Assembly (NCBI GenBank): GCA_963828505.1
Contig: CAWHFM010000003.1
Span: 62,001-126,000, forward strand
Length of the DNA stretch: 64,000 nucleotides
Reading direction: 5' to 3'
Source of the DNA: Bog-473 sp963828505
GTDB lineage: Bacteria; Actinomycetota; Acidimicrobiia; Acidimicrobiales; RAAP-2
Made by a program: the position numbers and the translations under genes. The notes under the pieces are model-generated. The model was not told the origin of the DNA and did no database searches. It was given only the letters and a program-made list of their open reading frames with translations. Shown piece by piece: positions 9,096 through 17,811 of the stretch. Positions within the stretch are counted from its first letter, which is position 1. Each line of letters opens with the position of its first letter.

Positions 9096-9266
9096 TCACG
9101 CCGCGATCCGGTCCACCCGGAGGGCGTCTGCATTCTGGAGAGCAAACGGCCGCCTGCTCATGACACGACCTGTGAGAGTTCGGCCAGTTTCTCGACCGCC
9201 CGGGCCCTGAAGATCGTCCGGACCCCGCGGGTCGCCCAGGCCCAGAAAATACAACTGATGACAAAG
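9096..9266 (-). pseudogene. Sulfotransferase C-terminal tail relic
   Basis: The translation contains LCHQLYFLGLG and then GRVMSRRPFALQNADALR, which is the C-terminal tail of the frameshifted sulfotransferases at 9550 and 13625 (LCNQLYPRGN..., DRVMSRRPFALQNADAFR). Nothing upstream of the tail belongs to that family; instead the frame continues into a beta-helix-protein fragment (9267-9475). This is therefore a third, truncated copy of the same tail. Confidence 0.75.
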
Positions 9267-9475
9267 GTCGTCGGCGAAGTTGTAGCCGCCGTCTGTGATG
9301 CCGGTACAGTCCACGCCCGTGCTATTCGGCACGATGCTTGCCGACAGGGTCACGCCGTAACAGTTGTCCTGGATGATGCCGTAGCTTTCTTCGTTGCTGT
9401 TGCCCGATAAGGTTCTGCTCGTTACAGTCACAGAACCTCCGATGGCAAAGATCGCGCCGCCGCCGTGCCGTAGCG
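9267..9475 (-). pseudogene. Fragment of a POMP-like / choice-of-anchor Q beta-helix protein
   Basis: In-frame peptides GGGAIFAIGGSVTVTSRTLS (9454-9395) and then GVTLSASIVPNSTGVDCTG and DGGYNFADD match the repeat style of right-handed beta-helix surface proteins (GGGI...VTVTNSTLSGNSA) and their C-terminal SIVANSTGGDCSG...GYN..DD signature. No start, signal peptide or downstream anchor is present. The fragment runs in frame into the sulfotransferase tail at 9266, so it appears to be a deletion fusion of two unrelated genes. Confidence 0.6.
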
Positions 9476-9549
9476 TACGAGAAGATCACATTGGACCGTT
9501 CACTCGTGACATGGTGGGCTGGATCCGCGAGAGTTGCAGCCTTGGTGGG

Positions 9550-10400
9550 TCAACGATGTCGTCGCAATGCAGGGTGAGCAAGAAACCTGGGGCGAGAGCG
9601 GTGTTTCGCCTGTCGCACCAACTTGGCCAACCGGAAGGCGTCTGCGTTCTGAAGAGCAAACGGTCGCCTGCTCATGACTCGGTCTACGAGGGTTTGACCG
9701 GTATCTCGGCCATCCAGCCCCTGAGAATCGTTCCCGCGAGGATATAGCTGGTTGCAAAGGTCGAGAAACAAGTAGTCCTTTGCGTACCACTGCCGGAGGT
9801 TCTGTCGGGCAAGATCTGACAAGACCGGTTTCGGCCGTGGGCTGACGTTCGCTCGCAAGGGGTCTGTCGGTGGTTCCACCCTCTCCAGGCCGAGGGCCGC
9901 AGCGAGCGGTTTCAGGTCCAGAGACTCCGTGCGCCCGATCCAAAGGATGTGATCCGCCCTGCTCTTGAAGTAGTCGGGATCCCCGAACCAATCCCAGTAG
10001 GAGGACCTCACGTGCCGAATTGCTCGCATCGCTGCTTCGGCTTCCTGTTGCTCAGTGCCTCCCGCACTCAGCGAAACTGCCAGAGCATCAGGTGACGGAA
10101 ATCGCGCGAAGGCCTTGGCTTCCGCCTCGCTCCATGGAACGAAGAATCGCGGTTGGCCCTGCAACTCTCTGTTGAGAAAACCGCTGGCGTAGCGGTCGAT
10201 CGGGTCCCGCACACAAAAGAAATAGCGATCAGTCTCTGGTATTCGGGCCAGACCGATCCGGTGTCATGCGGTACGAGCCGGTACTTCGCTGTACCCCGGG
10301 CTTCCTTCAATGCAGCCCTCATCGTCGTACCCGCTGCCTTCCCGATGTGCAGGAAATGAGCGACCGGTCGGCGGTCAAGAGAGATCCGAGCATGCGCCAC
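9550..10400 (-). pseudogene. Sulfotransferase (family-2-like) broken by a frameshift, copy 1
   Basis: The N-terminal half (from the GTG at 10400) reads ISLDRRPVAHFLHIGKAAGT, the P-loop-like PAPS site. The C-terminal half, in another frame from about 10212, reads FFCVRDPIDRYASGF (the 3'-phosphate motif), then SYWDWFGDPDYF, HILWIGRTESLDL and the SRRPFALQN tail. Aligned to copy 2 (13625-14457), copy 1 lacks one base near 10230-10265, which moves the reading frame. Base composition is lower in G+C than the surrounding housekeeping genes. A frame further upstream is open to an ATG at 10484, but similarity to copy 2 starts at the GTG. Confidence 0.8.
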
Positions 10401-10763
10401 GGTCCCGGTGAGAGGCCTGTCTTTGCTTTTGCCATCTTGCCCCTTAGACAGCGCTGCAGTCCCCTGAAGGACGATGGCGGCCATTGTTCCGCGGGATTTT
10501 TAGAATGGCCTGAGAATCAGCGTGCCTGAGTCATCAAATGACTCAATCCGAAATACGCTGAGGATCAGAGTTCTTGCCTACGGGATACCGGGGTGCGGGG
10601 ACAGCGGCCGGTCGGGCTTTGATGCTCTCGCCCACGACAGAGTGGTTCCTTCCGAGGGAGCCGACCGGCCCTCAGTCGCCCTGTCCGTCCAGGTGCATGT
10701 GCGGGCCGCGCCTTCGAGGCCCCGAGGGCGGACGCCTGCCGCGGCGGTGGCGACGCCGATAGC
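10401..10763. other. Intergenic region before the Nudix gene
   Basis: 363 bases without a recognisable gene. It separates the leftward broken sulfotransferase from the rightward Nudix gene. Open frames here lack protein character. Confidence 0.35.
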
Positions 10764-11556
10764 GTGCTGGGGTTGGCCCGTCCCGTCCCACCCCAGGTCA
10801 TTCCGCGTCCACCCTCGTGGCGGGCGGGACCGCCCGCGCCTTGGGAGGCGTTGGCCGAGTCCGAGCGCCGCGGCATCTCGTTGGACCGGGTACTGCGAGC
10901 GCTCGGTGCCTTCGGGCCGGCTCGGACCTGTGCCCGCCTACCCCGGCAGGGACCACCTGCTGACGCCGGGCCTGGTGCTCGACGGCGGTGGAGCCGTGGC
11001 GGATCGGGACGTGAACGCCGGCGTGCTCGTCGTGATGTTCGACGAAGCGGGCGAGACGCGCCTGATCCTGACGCGGCGCTCGACGGCCATGCGGACACAC
11101 CGGGGCGAGGTCAGCTTTCCGGGAGGACGACTCGACCCGGGGGAGGACGCCACGGCTGCCGCGGTGCGGGAGGCCAGCGAGGAGGTCGCGCTCGACCCTG
11201 CCCTCGTGACGGTCGTGGGCTGGATGGACCCCGTGATGACGATGGTGTCGGCGTCGCTGATCAGGCCGGTCCTCGCCACCGTCGAGCAGCGCCCGTCGCT
11301 GACGCCGAGCCCCCGCGAGGTCGAGCGCATCTTCGACGTCTCCTTGGCCGAGCTGTCCGGACCGGGCGTCTTCCACGAGGAGCGGTGGAGCGTTCCCGGC
11401 CGCCTGGTTCCCGGCGGCGGGGACGGTTCCTTCCCCGTGTGGTTCTTCGAGGTGTCCGGCGAGATGATCTGGGGCGCGACGGCGCGCATGCTCCACGAGC
11501 TGCTGACGATCGTCCTGACGGGACAGAGCGGCGCCGGGTTGGTATCGGAAGCCTGA
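10764..11556 (+). CDS. Nudix hydrolase, CoA-pyrophosphatase-like (apparently frameshifted)
   Basis: The C-terminal 200 residues have the Nudix box GGRLDPGE...REASEEVAL preceded by LTRRSTAMRTHRGEVSFPGG, the signature of the CoA diphosphatase (NudL/UPF0035) branch, which cleaves CoA to 4'-phosphopantetheine and 3',5'-ADP. The best N-terminus is in another frame from the GTG at 10764 (PQVIPRPPSWRAGPPAPWEA, then ISLDRVLRALGAFGPA), typical of actinobacterial Nudix proteins. The frame must change at about 10915-10935 to reach YPGRDHLLTPG and the catalytic part. The 3' frame by itself is open back to 10522, but that extension is unconvincing. Either a sequence indel or real inactivation. Confidence 0.78.
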
Positions 11557-11569
11557 CCCGGCGCGGGTG

Positions 11570-12476
11570 TCAGGTGTTCGCTGGGAACATCTCGGCCCAC
11601 ACGGGTGCGATGGCGTGGTTGGCCAGGGCGATCCGGCGATCGACAACGGCGGAGCCCGAGGGCCCGAGCAAGCCGTCCGCGGTCACGTTGGCCTTGTAGT
11701 GGAGCGCGGCCGGCTCGGGCGGGCGCGCCGGGATCCGCCTTGGATTGTCGGTCGGGAAGTTCCACTCCAGGCCGAGTGGGCGGGGTCGGATCCCCGCTTC
11801 GGCCAGGGTCAGGGTCATCGCCGCCTGATCGACGAAGACGGACCAGGTCTCGAGCAGGTCGCGATGCTCGAGGATCCAGTGCGCCCAGCCCGCCCACACC
11901 GCCGCCAGCGTCGGCAGGAGCGGTCCCGGCACGACGTAGAGCCCTCCGTTCCCGTGTCCGGACAGCGTGCGCTGGCCGCGGCGTGGACGCGAACTCGATC
12001 GGGACGCGACGGGGAAGCTTCACGCCGGCGGCCTCGAAGAGCTTCTCCAGGACGTGCAGAGGCGGGTTCCCCACGCCGACCGGGCGGAAACCCACCTGGT
12101 TCGCGTCCAGAGCGATACTCCGGGCGTCCTCCACTACGGCCATATCGGTGTCGGTGAGAACGGCGACCCCGTCGACGCCGTGGCGGGCCAGACTGAGCGC
12201 GCCCGAGATCTTGTTGCAATGGGGTGCGCTCGGGTCGAAGCACTCCACGTCCACCACCGTGACGCCCCGGTCGCGCAGGTAGCCCAGCACGTCGGACTCC
12301 GAGCCTCCGACGGCGTGGACGACAAGGCTCGCCGGATCGACGCCGATCACACCGACCAAAGTGGCGTACCAGCGGAGCGCTTCGAGATGGAAGCGGCGGT
12401 CGGCGTCGACGACACAGGAGAACACCCCTCGCGGGGAGCCCGCCTCGGCACGCTTTCCCCGCCCGAACCGCGTCAC
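11570..12476 (-). CDS. GT-A-like hypothetical protein (frameshifted)
   Basis: The 5' part (GTG at 12476) reads RGVFSCVVDADRRFHLEALR, then GVAVLTDTDMAVV, with a DTD motif as in nucleotide-sugar-binding GT-A folds, then NPPLHVLEKLFEAAGV. The 3' part, in a second frame, reads TLSGHGNGGLYVVPG, then WAHWILEHRDLLETWSVFVD and GLEWNFPTD, and ends at 11570. The switch lies near 11965 (around VPIEFASTPR). Together about 300 residues. I recognise the style of proteins found beside sulfotransferases and glycosyltransferases, but no assigned activity. A glycosyltransferase role is inferred only from the DTD motif and context. It converges on the Nudix gene with a 13-bp gap. Confidence 0.6.
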
Positions 12477-12569
12477 GTCGGTGGCCCCACGGGGGTCGTC
12501 GTTTCACGAGCGTCGTCGCCTGGCGCCGTCCTGGTGCTCGGCCCGCCCGCTGCGCCCGGTCGGCGGGCG

Positions 12570-13277
12570 CTAGGCGAAGCGCACACTGAGGACGCCGAGC
12601 GGGCCGAATTCGACCCTGAGCTCGTCTCCTGGCGCGACGGCGACCGGGGCCACCATCGACCCGGCGATGATGCGGTGCCCCGGCTCGAGCGAAGCGCCGT
12701 GCTCGGTCAAGAAGCGACGGACGAAGGCGACCGTCACGGCCGGGTCCTCCTCGGGGCGGCCCTCGGCGACGAGCGCGCCGCCTTTGGTCACCGCGACGGC
12801 GACCTCCGAAGGATCCACGCCTGGGACCTCCAGCCCGAACACGACCCCGCGCTGGCAGACGTTGGCCGCGAGCACCGGCTCGATGTCGGCCATCGGCATG
12901 TCGAGGTCCACGAGCTCGAGGGCCGGGCCGATCCCGGCCACACCGCCGTCCTCTCCGACCCGCACGGCCAGCTCCACCTCGACGGCCGGCGCCGTCCAGC
13001 CGGCCAGGGTCACCGTGGAGCCGTCCGGCGTCACCCCGGTGTCGGTCAGGTAACCGACGACGGGGTCGTTCAGACCGAAGTGCGCCTGGATGGCGGGCGT
13101 GTTGAAGCCGATCTTCCAGCCCACGGCGTTGGCACCGCCCGCCAGCTCGGCCTGGCGGCGGGCTAGCAGCGCGCGCATGCCTCGCTCGACCGCAGCATCG
13201 TCGCCTGCGGGATTCGCATCGGGGCCGCCTTGCCCTCCGGCCGATTCTCGGTCGGGCATTGAGAGAGTCTCGCGCAC
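12570..13277 (-). CDS. 2-keto-4-pentenoate hydratase / FAH-family enzyme
   Basis: 235 residues of the MhpD-like branch, which hydrates 2-hydroxypenta-2,4-dienoate in aromatic meta-cleavage pathways (related decarboxylases share the fold). Visible family blocks are NAVGWKIGFNTPAIQAHFGL, AVEVELAVRVGE, ELVDLDMP and HRIIAGSMV. GTG start at 13277; an in-frame ATG at 13259 (MPDRESAGG) is equally plausible. No other meta-cleavage gene is in the window, so its pathway is unclear. A decayed N-terminal copy lies at 14595-14770. Confidence 0.85.
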   Translation of the reverse strand: MRETLSMPDRESAGGQGGPDANPAGDDAAVERGMRALLARRQAELAGGANAVGWKIGFNTPAIQAHFGLNDPVVGYLTDTGVTPDGSTVTLAGWTAPAVEVELAVRVGEDGGVAGIGPALELVDLDMPMADIEPVLAANVCQRGVVFGLEVPGVDPSEVAVAVTKGGALVAEGRPEEDPAVTVAFVRRFLTEHGASLEPGHRIIAGSMVAPVAVAPGDELRVEFGPLGVLSVRFA

Positions 13278-13334
13278 TCGGGACGGCCCTCGGCCCTCCT
13301 CGACCTACTGGCGAACAGCACGGGAAACGCTGTC

Positions 13335-13505
13335 GGAGGCACCGATGTCGAGGACGGACTTATCCGAAAACGTCGGGAGAGGATCTCGAGACCCGCGGAC
13401 TGAGGACCCGATGCTCGTGATTACGATTCCCTCCCGGATCGATCCGCGTGGTGACATTCAGCTGGTCTGCCTGAACACGGAACTCGGCCGGAGGCGTCGT
13501 GGCGC
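13335..13505 (-). pseudogene. Relic of the CmoB-like methyltransferase N-terminus
   Basis: The minus-strand frame reads TPPAEFRVQADQLNVTTRID, then SSPDVFG, aligning with MTSPAELQAQADQMGWYHTID and ILPDVSG of the intact gene at 6917-7759. On the plus strand GATGTCGAGGACG...CCGAAA.CGTC.GG matches 7607 onwards base for base with few changes. The catalytic motifs beyond VLDIG are missing. Confidence 0.75.
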
Positions 13506-13512
13506 CGCAGGC

Positions 13513-13600
13513 GAGATCCCTGTCGCGTTCTCGAAGCCGACGGCCGATTGGGCGTCGACGTACGCCCAATTTCACGTGCCGAGAGACGCAGGAGCTGACT
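13513..13600 (+). pseudogene. Relic of the 7967 sulfotransferase (middle segment)
   Basis: The frame reads SKPTADWASTYAQFHVP, matching RKPTSDWRSTYAEPHTP (about residues 103-119) of the intact sulfotransferase at 7967-8761. Neither PAPS motif survives. It sits immediately beside the methyltransferase relic, in the same relative orientation as the intact pair. Confidence 0.65.
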
Positions 13601-13624
13601 GCCAAATATCAGGCAATACTGATA

Positions 13625-14457
13625 TCAGCCAATATCGGAATGAACATTGCGGCGAGCGTGAAAGGTTCTCTTTCGCGCAACCCGCATCAACCGGAAGGCG
13701 TCTCTATTCTGAAGTGCGAACGGTCGCCGGCTCATGACCCGACCTACGAAGGGTTGGGGAGTGGCTTGGTCCTCTCCATCTCGCCGAGCGTCCCCAATAC
13801 GCAACTGGTTGCAAAGTTCGAGAAACATATAATCGCTCGCGTACCAGTGTTGGAGGTTCTGCCGAGCAAGGTCTGACATTTCCGGTTTCGGCCGCGGGCT
13901 CTTGTTCGCTCGCCTGAGGTCATTTGGCAGAACCAACTCCTTCAAGCCGAGGGCCGCGGCGAGTGTCCTCAGGTCCAAGGACTCTTGGCGCCCTATCCAG
14001 AGGATGTGGTCCGCCCTGCTCATGAAGTAGTCGGGATCCCCGAACCAATCCCAGTAGGAGGACTGTACGTGCCGTATCGATCGCATCGCTGCTTCGGCGT
14101 CCCGTTGCTCAGTGCCTCCGCGCTCAGCGAAACTGCCAGAGCATCAGGTGACGGAAATTGCGCGAAGGCCTTGGCTTCTGCCTCACTCCAAGGATGAAAG
14201 AATCGCGGTCGGCCCTGCAACTCTCTGTAGAGAAAACCACTGACGTAGCGATCGACCGGATCCCGTATGCAGAAGAAGTAATACTCCGTCTCCGGTATGT
14301 CCGCCAGACGGAAGTCGTGTAACTGCCCTACGACCCGATAGTTCGCTAAACCCGTGGCTTCCCTCAATGCGACCTTCACCGCCATACCCGCGGTCTTTCC
14401 GACGTGCAGGAAGTGCGCCACGGGTCGTCGATCGAGCTTAATCCGAGCACGAGCCAT
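13625..14457 (-). pseudogene. Sulfotransferase (family-2-like) broken by a frameshift, copy 2
   Basis: Paralogue of 9550-10400. From the ATG at 14457: IKLDRRPVAHFLHVGKTAGM, then ADIPETEYYFFCIRDPVDRY and FPSPDALAVSLSAE. The frame is then lost near 14119, because GCTCAGTGCCTCCGCGCTCAGC is one base shorter than the equivalent in copy 1. The C-terminal half resumes as HVQSSYWDWFGDPDYFMSRA, then HILWIGRQESLDL and SRRPFALQNRDAFRL. Copy 1 is intact at this point and broken elsewhere, so the two copies are independently damaged. Confidence 0.8.
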
Positions 14458-14594
14458 CGTCACCCTGACGGCTGCGCCCCTCTTTGCCACTTTGCCTCCC
14501 AGGCCGCTTGTGTTCCGCCACGGTATGTCGCGAGTTCTCGTCGCATTCTTACATCCCGAGTCATCCCGAGCTCGCCGTCCGGTCTCACCCGCAG

Positions 14595-14770
14595 CCGGGG
14601 TCACGCAACCGCGAAAGGCGCCGCCCAGACCGATGTGCACATAGGTGGTAAGGGCGTTCAAGCCGATCTTCCGGCCCACCGCGGCGGCGCCCCCGACGTC
14701 AACTTCGCCTCGCGGGCGCGCCAGCAAGGGATGCATGCCGCGCTCGACCGCGCCGAGATCGCCGCTGACG
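14595..14770 (-). pseudogene. Relic of the 2-keto-4-pentenoate hydratase N-terminus
   Basis: The frame reads AVERGMHPLLARPRGEVDVG, then AAVGRKIGLNALTTYVHIGL, aligning with AVERGMRALLARRQAELAGG and NAVGWKIGFNTPAIQAHFGL of the intact gene at 12570-13277. Similarity fades after about 60 residues. Confidence 0.75.
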
Positions 14771-15064
14771 TTCGCAACGTGGCGAGCCTTGCCCTGCGGC
14801 CTGGTCGACCTCGGGCACAGAAGGTCACGCGCAACCCGAGGCCCGGACCTCCAGGCGACGTTCGATCTGTGCTCCGGGGATGCTGGCACGACGATGTGTG
14901 CGGTTCGCGGCGCGGGCGGCGGCGGACGATTCGGGCGCCGGTTGGGCCTGGAACGAAGGACCCGGAGAGTAGAGTGGAGGATCGTCGGCGAGTCGGTCCG
15001 GCGTTCGAATTCCCAGTCGCACAGACAGCCGGCATGGTGGGTGGCCTGCCGGCCCACGAATGCC

Positions 15065-15070
15065 GGAGGG
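15065..15070 (+). promoter_or_regulatory. Ribosome-binding site deciding the guaB3 start
   Basis: GGAGGG, seven bases before the GTG at 15078. An in-frame ATG at 15060 would lie upstream of this site, so the GTG is preferred. Confidence 0.7.
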
Positions 15071-15077
15071 CGCAAAA

Positions 15078-16241
15078 GTGGCAGACATCGAGATCGGCAT
15101 CTTCAAATCGGCTCGGCAGGCCTACGGCTTCGACGACATCGCCATCGTCCCCAGCAGGCGCACGCGGGACCCCGAGGACGTCGACATCTCGTGGGAGATC
15201 GACGCCTACCAGTTCGAGCTGCCACTGCTCGGCGCGGCGATGGACGGCGTGATGAGCCCGACCACCGCCATTGAGCTGGGGCGTCTGGGGGGCCTCGGCG
15301 TGCTGAACCTCGAAGGCCTCTGGACCCGCTACGAGGACCCGACGCCGCTCTTCGACGAGATCCGCGAGCTCGACGACGACAAGGCGACGGCGCGCATGCA
15401 GCAGATGTACCAGGAGCCGCTAATTCCCGAGCTGGTGACGGCGCGCATCCGCCAGATGAAGGAGGCGGGGATCACCACCGCGGCGTCGGTGACGCCCCAG
15501 CGCACGCAGGCGCTGGCACCCGCCATCCTGGCCGCGGAGCTCGACCTCCTCGTGATTCAGGGGACGGTGGTCTCGGCCGAGCACGTGTCCAAGACCTCGG
15601 AGCCCCTGAACCTCAAGCGCTTCATCCGCGAGTTCGACATCCCGGTGATAGTGGGCGGGTGCGCGTCCTACCAGGCCGGGCTGCACCTGATGCGCACCGG
15701 AGCGGTCGGGGTCCTCGTCGGCGTCGGCCCAGGCAACGCCTGCACCACTCGGGGCGTGCTCGGCCTCGGCGTGCCCCAGGCCACCGCCATCGCGGACGTG
15801 GCCGGCGCCCGGATGCGCCATCTCGACGAGACCGGGGTGTACGTCCACGTGATCGCCGACGGCGGCATGTCCAAGGGGGGAGACGTCGCCAAGGCCATCA
15901 CCTGCGGCGCCGACGCGGTCATGCTCGGCTCGCCGCTCTCCTCCGCCTTCGAGGCCCCGGCGAGGGGATTCCACTGGGGTATGGCCACCTTCCACCCGAC
16001 CCTGCCCCGTGGAGCCCGGGTGCGCACGTCGGTGCGCGGGAGCCTGCGCGAGATCCTGCTCGGCCCGGCCCACGAGAACGACGGCCGGATGAACCTCTTC
16101 GGCGCGCTGCGCACCGCCATGGCCACGTGCGGCTACGAGACGGTGAAGGAGTTCCAGAAGGCCGAGGTCATGGTCGCCCCGTCGTTGCAGACCGAGGGGA
16201 AGTTCTTCCAGCGGTCCCAGGGCGTCGGCATGGGCCATTAA
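15078..16241 (+). CDS. guaB3: GuaB3 family IMP dehydrogenase-related protein
   Basis: 387 residues. A TIM-barrel IMPDH/GMPR-like protein of the actinobacterial GuaB3 group: start VADIEIGIFKSARQAYGFDD, VPSRRTRDPEDVDISWEIDA, phosphate-binding loop with CTTRGVLG (the active-site Cys region), ADGGMSKGGD, and the family C-terminus. It lacks the CBS pair of classical GuaB. GuaB3 has been linked to GMP reductase-like activity, so it should act at the IMP/XMP/GMP branch. It sits 10 bp before guaA, consistent with a guanine-nucleotide operon. The start is set by the GGAGGG at 15065. Confidence 0.93.
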   Translation: MADIEIGIFKSARQAYGFDDIAIVPSRRTRDPEDVDISWEIDAYQFELPLLGAAMDGVMSPTTAIELGRLGGLGVLNLEGLWTRYEDPTPLFDEIRELDDDKATARMQQMYQEPLIPELVTARIRQMKEAGITTAASVTPQRTQALAPAILAAELDLLVIQGTVVSAEHVSKTSEPLNLKRFIREFDIPVIVGGCASYQAGLHLMRTGAVGVLVGVGPGNACTTRGVLGLGVPQATAIADVAGARMRHLDETGVYVHVIADGGMSKGGDVAKAITCGADAVMLGSPLSSAFEAPARGFHWGMATFHPTLPRGARVRTSVRGSLREILLGPAHENDGRMNLFGALRTAMATCGYETVKEFQKAEVMVAPSLQTEGKFFQRSQGVGMGH

Positions 16242-16251
16242 GAAGGAGCCG

Positions 16252-17811
16252 GTGACCGACACCGTCCTCGTCGTCGACTTCGGGGCGCAATACGCCCGCC
16301 TGATCGCTCGCCGGGTGCGCGAGGCGCACGTCTACTCCGAGATCGTCGCACCCACCATCAGCACCGAGGAGATCCGCTCCCGCGCGCCGAAGGGCATCAT
16401 CTTCAGCGGCGGGCCCAAGTCGGTCTACGAGACGCCGGCCCCGAGCATCGACCCCGCCGTCTACGACCTCCGCATCCCCATCCTCGGCCTCTGCTACGGC
16501 GCCCAGCTGATGGCCCTGCAGCTGGGCGGGACGGTCTCGCGGACGGGCCAGGGCGAGTACGGGCGCACCGAGCTGACGCTGACCGCGGCCTCGCCGCTGT
16601 GCTCGGACTGGCCGTCGACGTCGGGCGTGTGGATGAGCCACGGCGACGCCATCACCGAGGTACCGGCCGGCTTCGTGGCCACGGCGACCAGCCCCGGAGC
16701 GCCGGTCGCGGCGATGCACGACCCCGAACGCCGGCTGTACGGCGTGCAATTCCACCCCGAGGTGGTCCACACCGAGCGGGGGAGCGAGCTCTTCGAACAC
16801 TTCCTGATGGACGTGTGCGGGTGCGCTCCGGGGTGGACCCACGTATCGATCATCGAGCAGCAGGTGGCGGCGGTGCGCCATCAGGTCGGCTCCGACCGGG
16901 TGCTGTGCGCGCTCAGCGGCGGGGTGGACTCGGCGGTGGCCGCCGCTCTGGTGCACAAGGCGATCGGCGACCAGCTGACCTGCGTCTTCGTCGACACGGG
17001 CCTGATGCGTTCCGGCGAGGCGGACCAGGTCGAGGACACGTTCCGGCGCCAGTTCAAGATCGATCTCGTCCATGTGAAGGCGGCTGACCGGTACTTCGCC
17101 GCCCTGGCCGGAGTGACCGACCCCGAGCGCAAGCGCAAGATCATCGGCGAGCTGTTCATCCGCATCTTCGAGGAGGTGGCGCGCGACCTCGGTGCGGACG
17201 GGGCCGGAGGCGGAACAGAGGCCGGGCCGCGCTTCTTGGTCCAGGGGACGCTCTACCCCGACGTGATCGAGTCCGGCAGCGACACGGCGGCCAACATCAA
17301 GTCGCACCACAACGTGGGTGGGCTGCCCGAAGACCTGGCGTTCGAGCTGGTCGAACCGCTGCGGCTGCTGTTCAAGGACGAGGTGCGGGCCGTCGGCGAG
17401 GAGCTCGGTCTGCCACACGAGATCGTCTGGCGCCAGCCCTTCCCCGGCCCGGGCCTGGGCGTGCGCATCATCGGCGAGGTCACGCTCGAGCGGGCCGAGA
17501 TCCTCCGCCATGCCGACGCCGTCGTGGTCGAGGAGATCCGCCGCGCCGGCCTCTACCGCGACCTGTGGCAGAGCTTCGCCGTGCTGCCGGCCGTGCGCAG
17601 CGTGGGGGTGATGGGCGACGGGCGCACGTACGCCTACCCCATCGTGATCCGCGCCGTCACGAGCGACGACGCCATGACGGCCGACTGGGCCCGGCTGCCC
17701 TACGACCTGGTCGAATGCATCGCCTCGCGCATCATCAACGAGGTGGACGGCGTCAACCGGGTGGCGCTCGACGTGACGTCGAAGCCGCCCGGGACCATCG
17801 AGTGGGAGTGA
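16252..17811 (+). CDS. guaA: GMP synthase (glutamine-hydrolysing)
   Basis: Converts XMP to GMP using glutamine and ATP. 519 residues, full length. Class I glutamine amidotransferase domain with nucleophile Cys81 (LGLCYGAQ) and the His168/Glu170 pair (FHPE); ATP-pyrophosphatase P-loop SGGVDSA at 222-228; C-terminal dimerisation domain ending NRVALDVTSKPPGTIEWE. GTG start preceded by AAGGAG. Its stop overlaps the start of pcrA (GTGA), so the two are probably translationally coupled. Confidence 0.98.
   Translation: MTDTVLVVDFGAQYARLIARRVREAHVYSEIVAPTISTEEIRSRAPKGIIFSGGPKSVYETPAPSIDPAVYDLRIPILGLCYGAQLMALQLGGTVSRTGQGEYGRTELTLTAASPLCSDWPSTSGVWMSHGDAITEVPAGFVATATSPGAPVAAMHDPERRLYGVQFHPEVVHTERGSELFEHFLMDVCGCAPGWTHVSIIEQQVAAVRHQVGSDRVLCALSGGVDSAVAAALVHKAIGDQLTCVFVDTGLMRSGEADQVEDTFRRQFKIDLVHVKAADRYFAALAGVTDPERKRKIIGELFIRIFEEVARDLGADGAGGGTEAGPRFLVQGTLYPDVIESGSDTAANIKSHHNVGGLPEDLAFELVEPLRLLFKDEVRAVGEELGLPHEIVWRQPFPGPGLGVRIIGEVTLERAEILRHADAVVVEEIRRAGLYRDLWQSFAVLPAVRSVGVMGDGRTYAYPIVIRAVTSDDAMTADWARLPYDLVECIASRIINEVDGVNRVALDVTSKPPGTIEWE

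Larger units (their letters stand above)
7300..14770. repeat. Decayed segmental tandem duplication
   Basis: The order methyltransferase(-), sulfotransferase(+), family-2 sulfotransferase(-), hydratase(-) occurs twice: at 6917-13277 (with Nudix and GT-like genes between) and as relics at 13335-14770 in the same order and orientation. The second copy has lost the Nudix and GT-like genes. This is best explained by one tandem duplication followed by deletion and decay. Confidence 0.65.

Noticed and set aside
13499..13876. Plus-strand open frame through the relic region
   Set aside because: Covers part of the sulfotransferase relic, then runs antisense to the family-2 sulfotransferase copy; not a gene of its own.
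15000..15040. T-loop-like GTTCGAATTCCC resembling a tRNA 3' arm
   Set aside because: Flanks do not pair into a T-stem and no acceptor or anticodon arm could be found.
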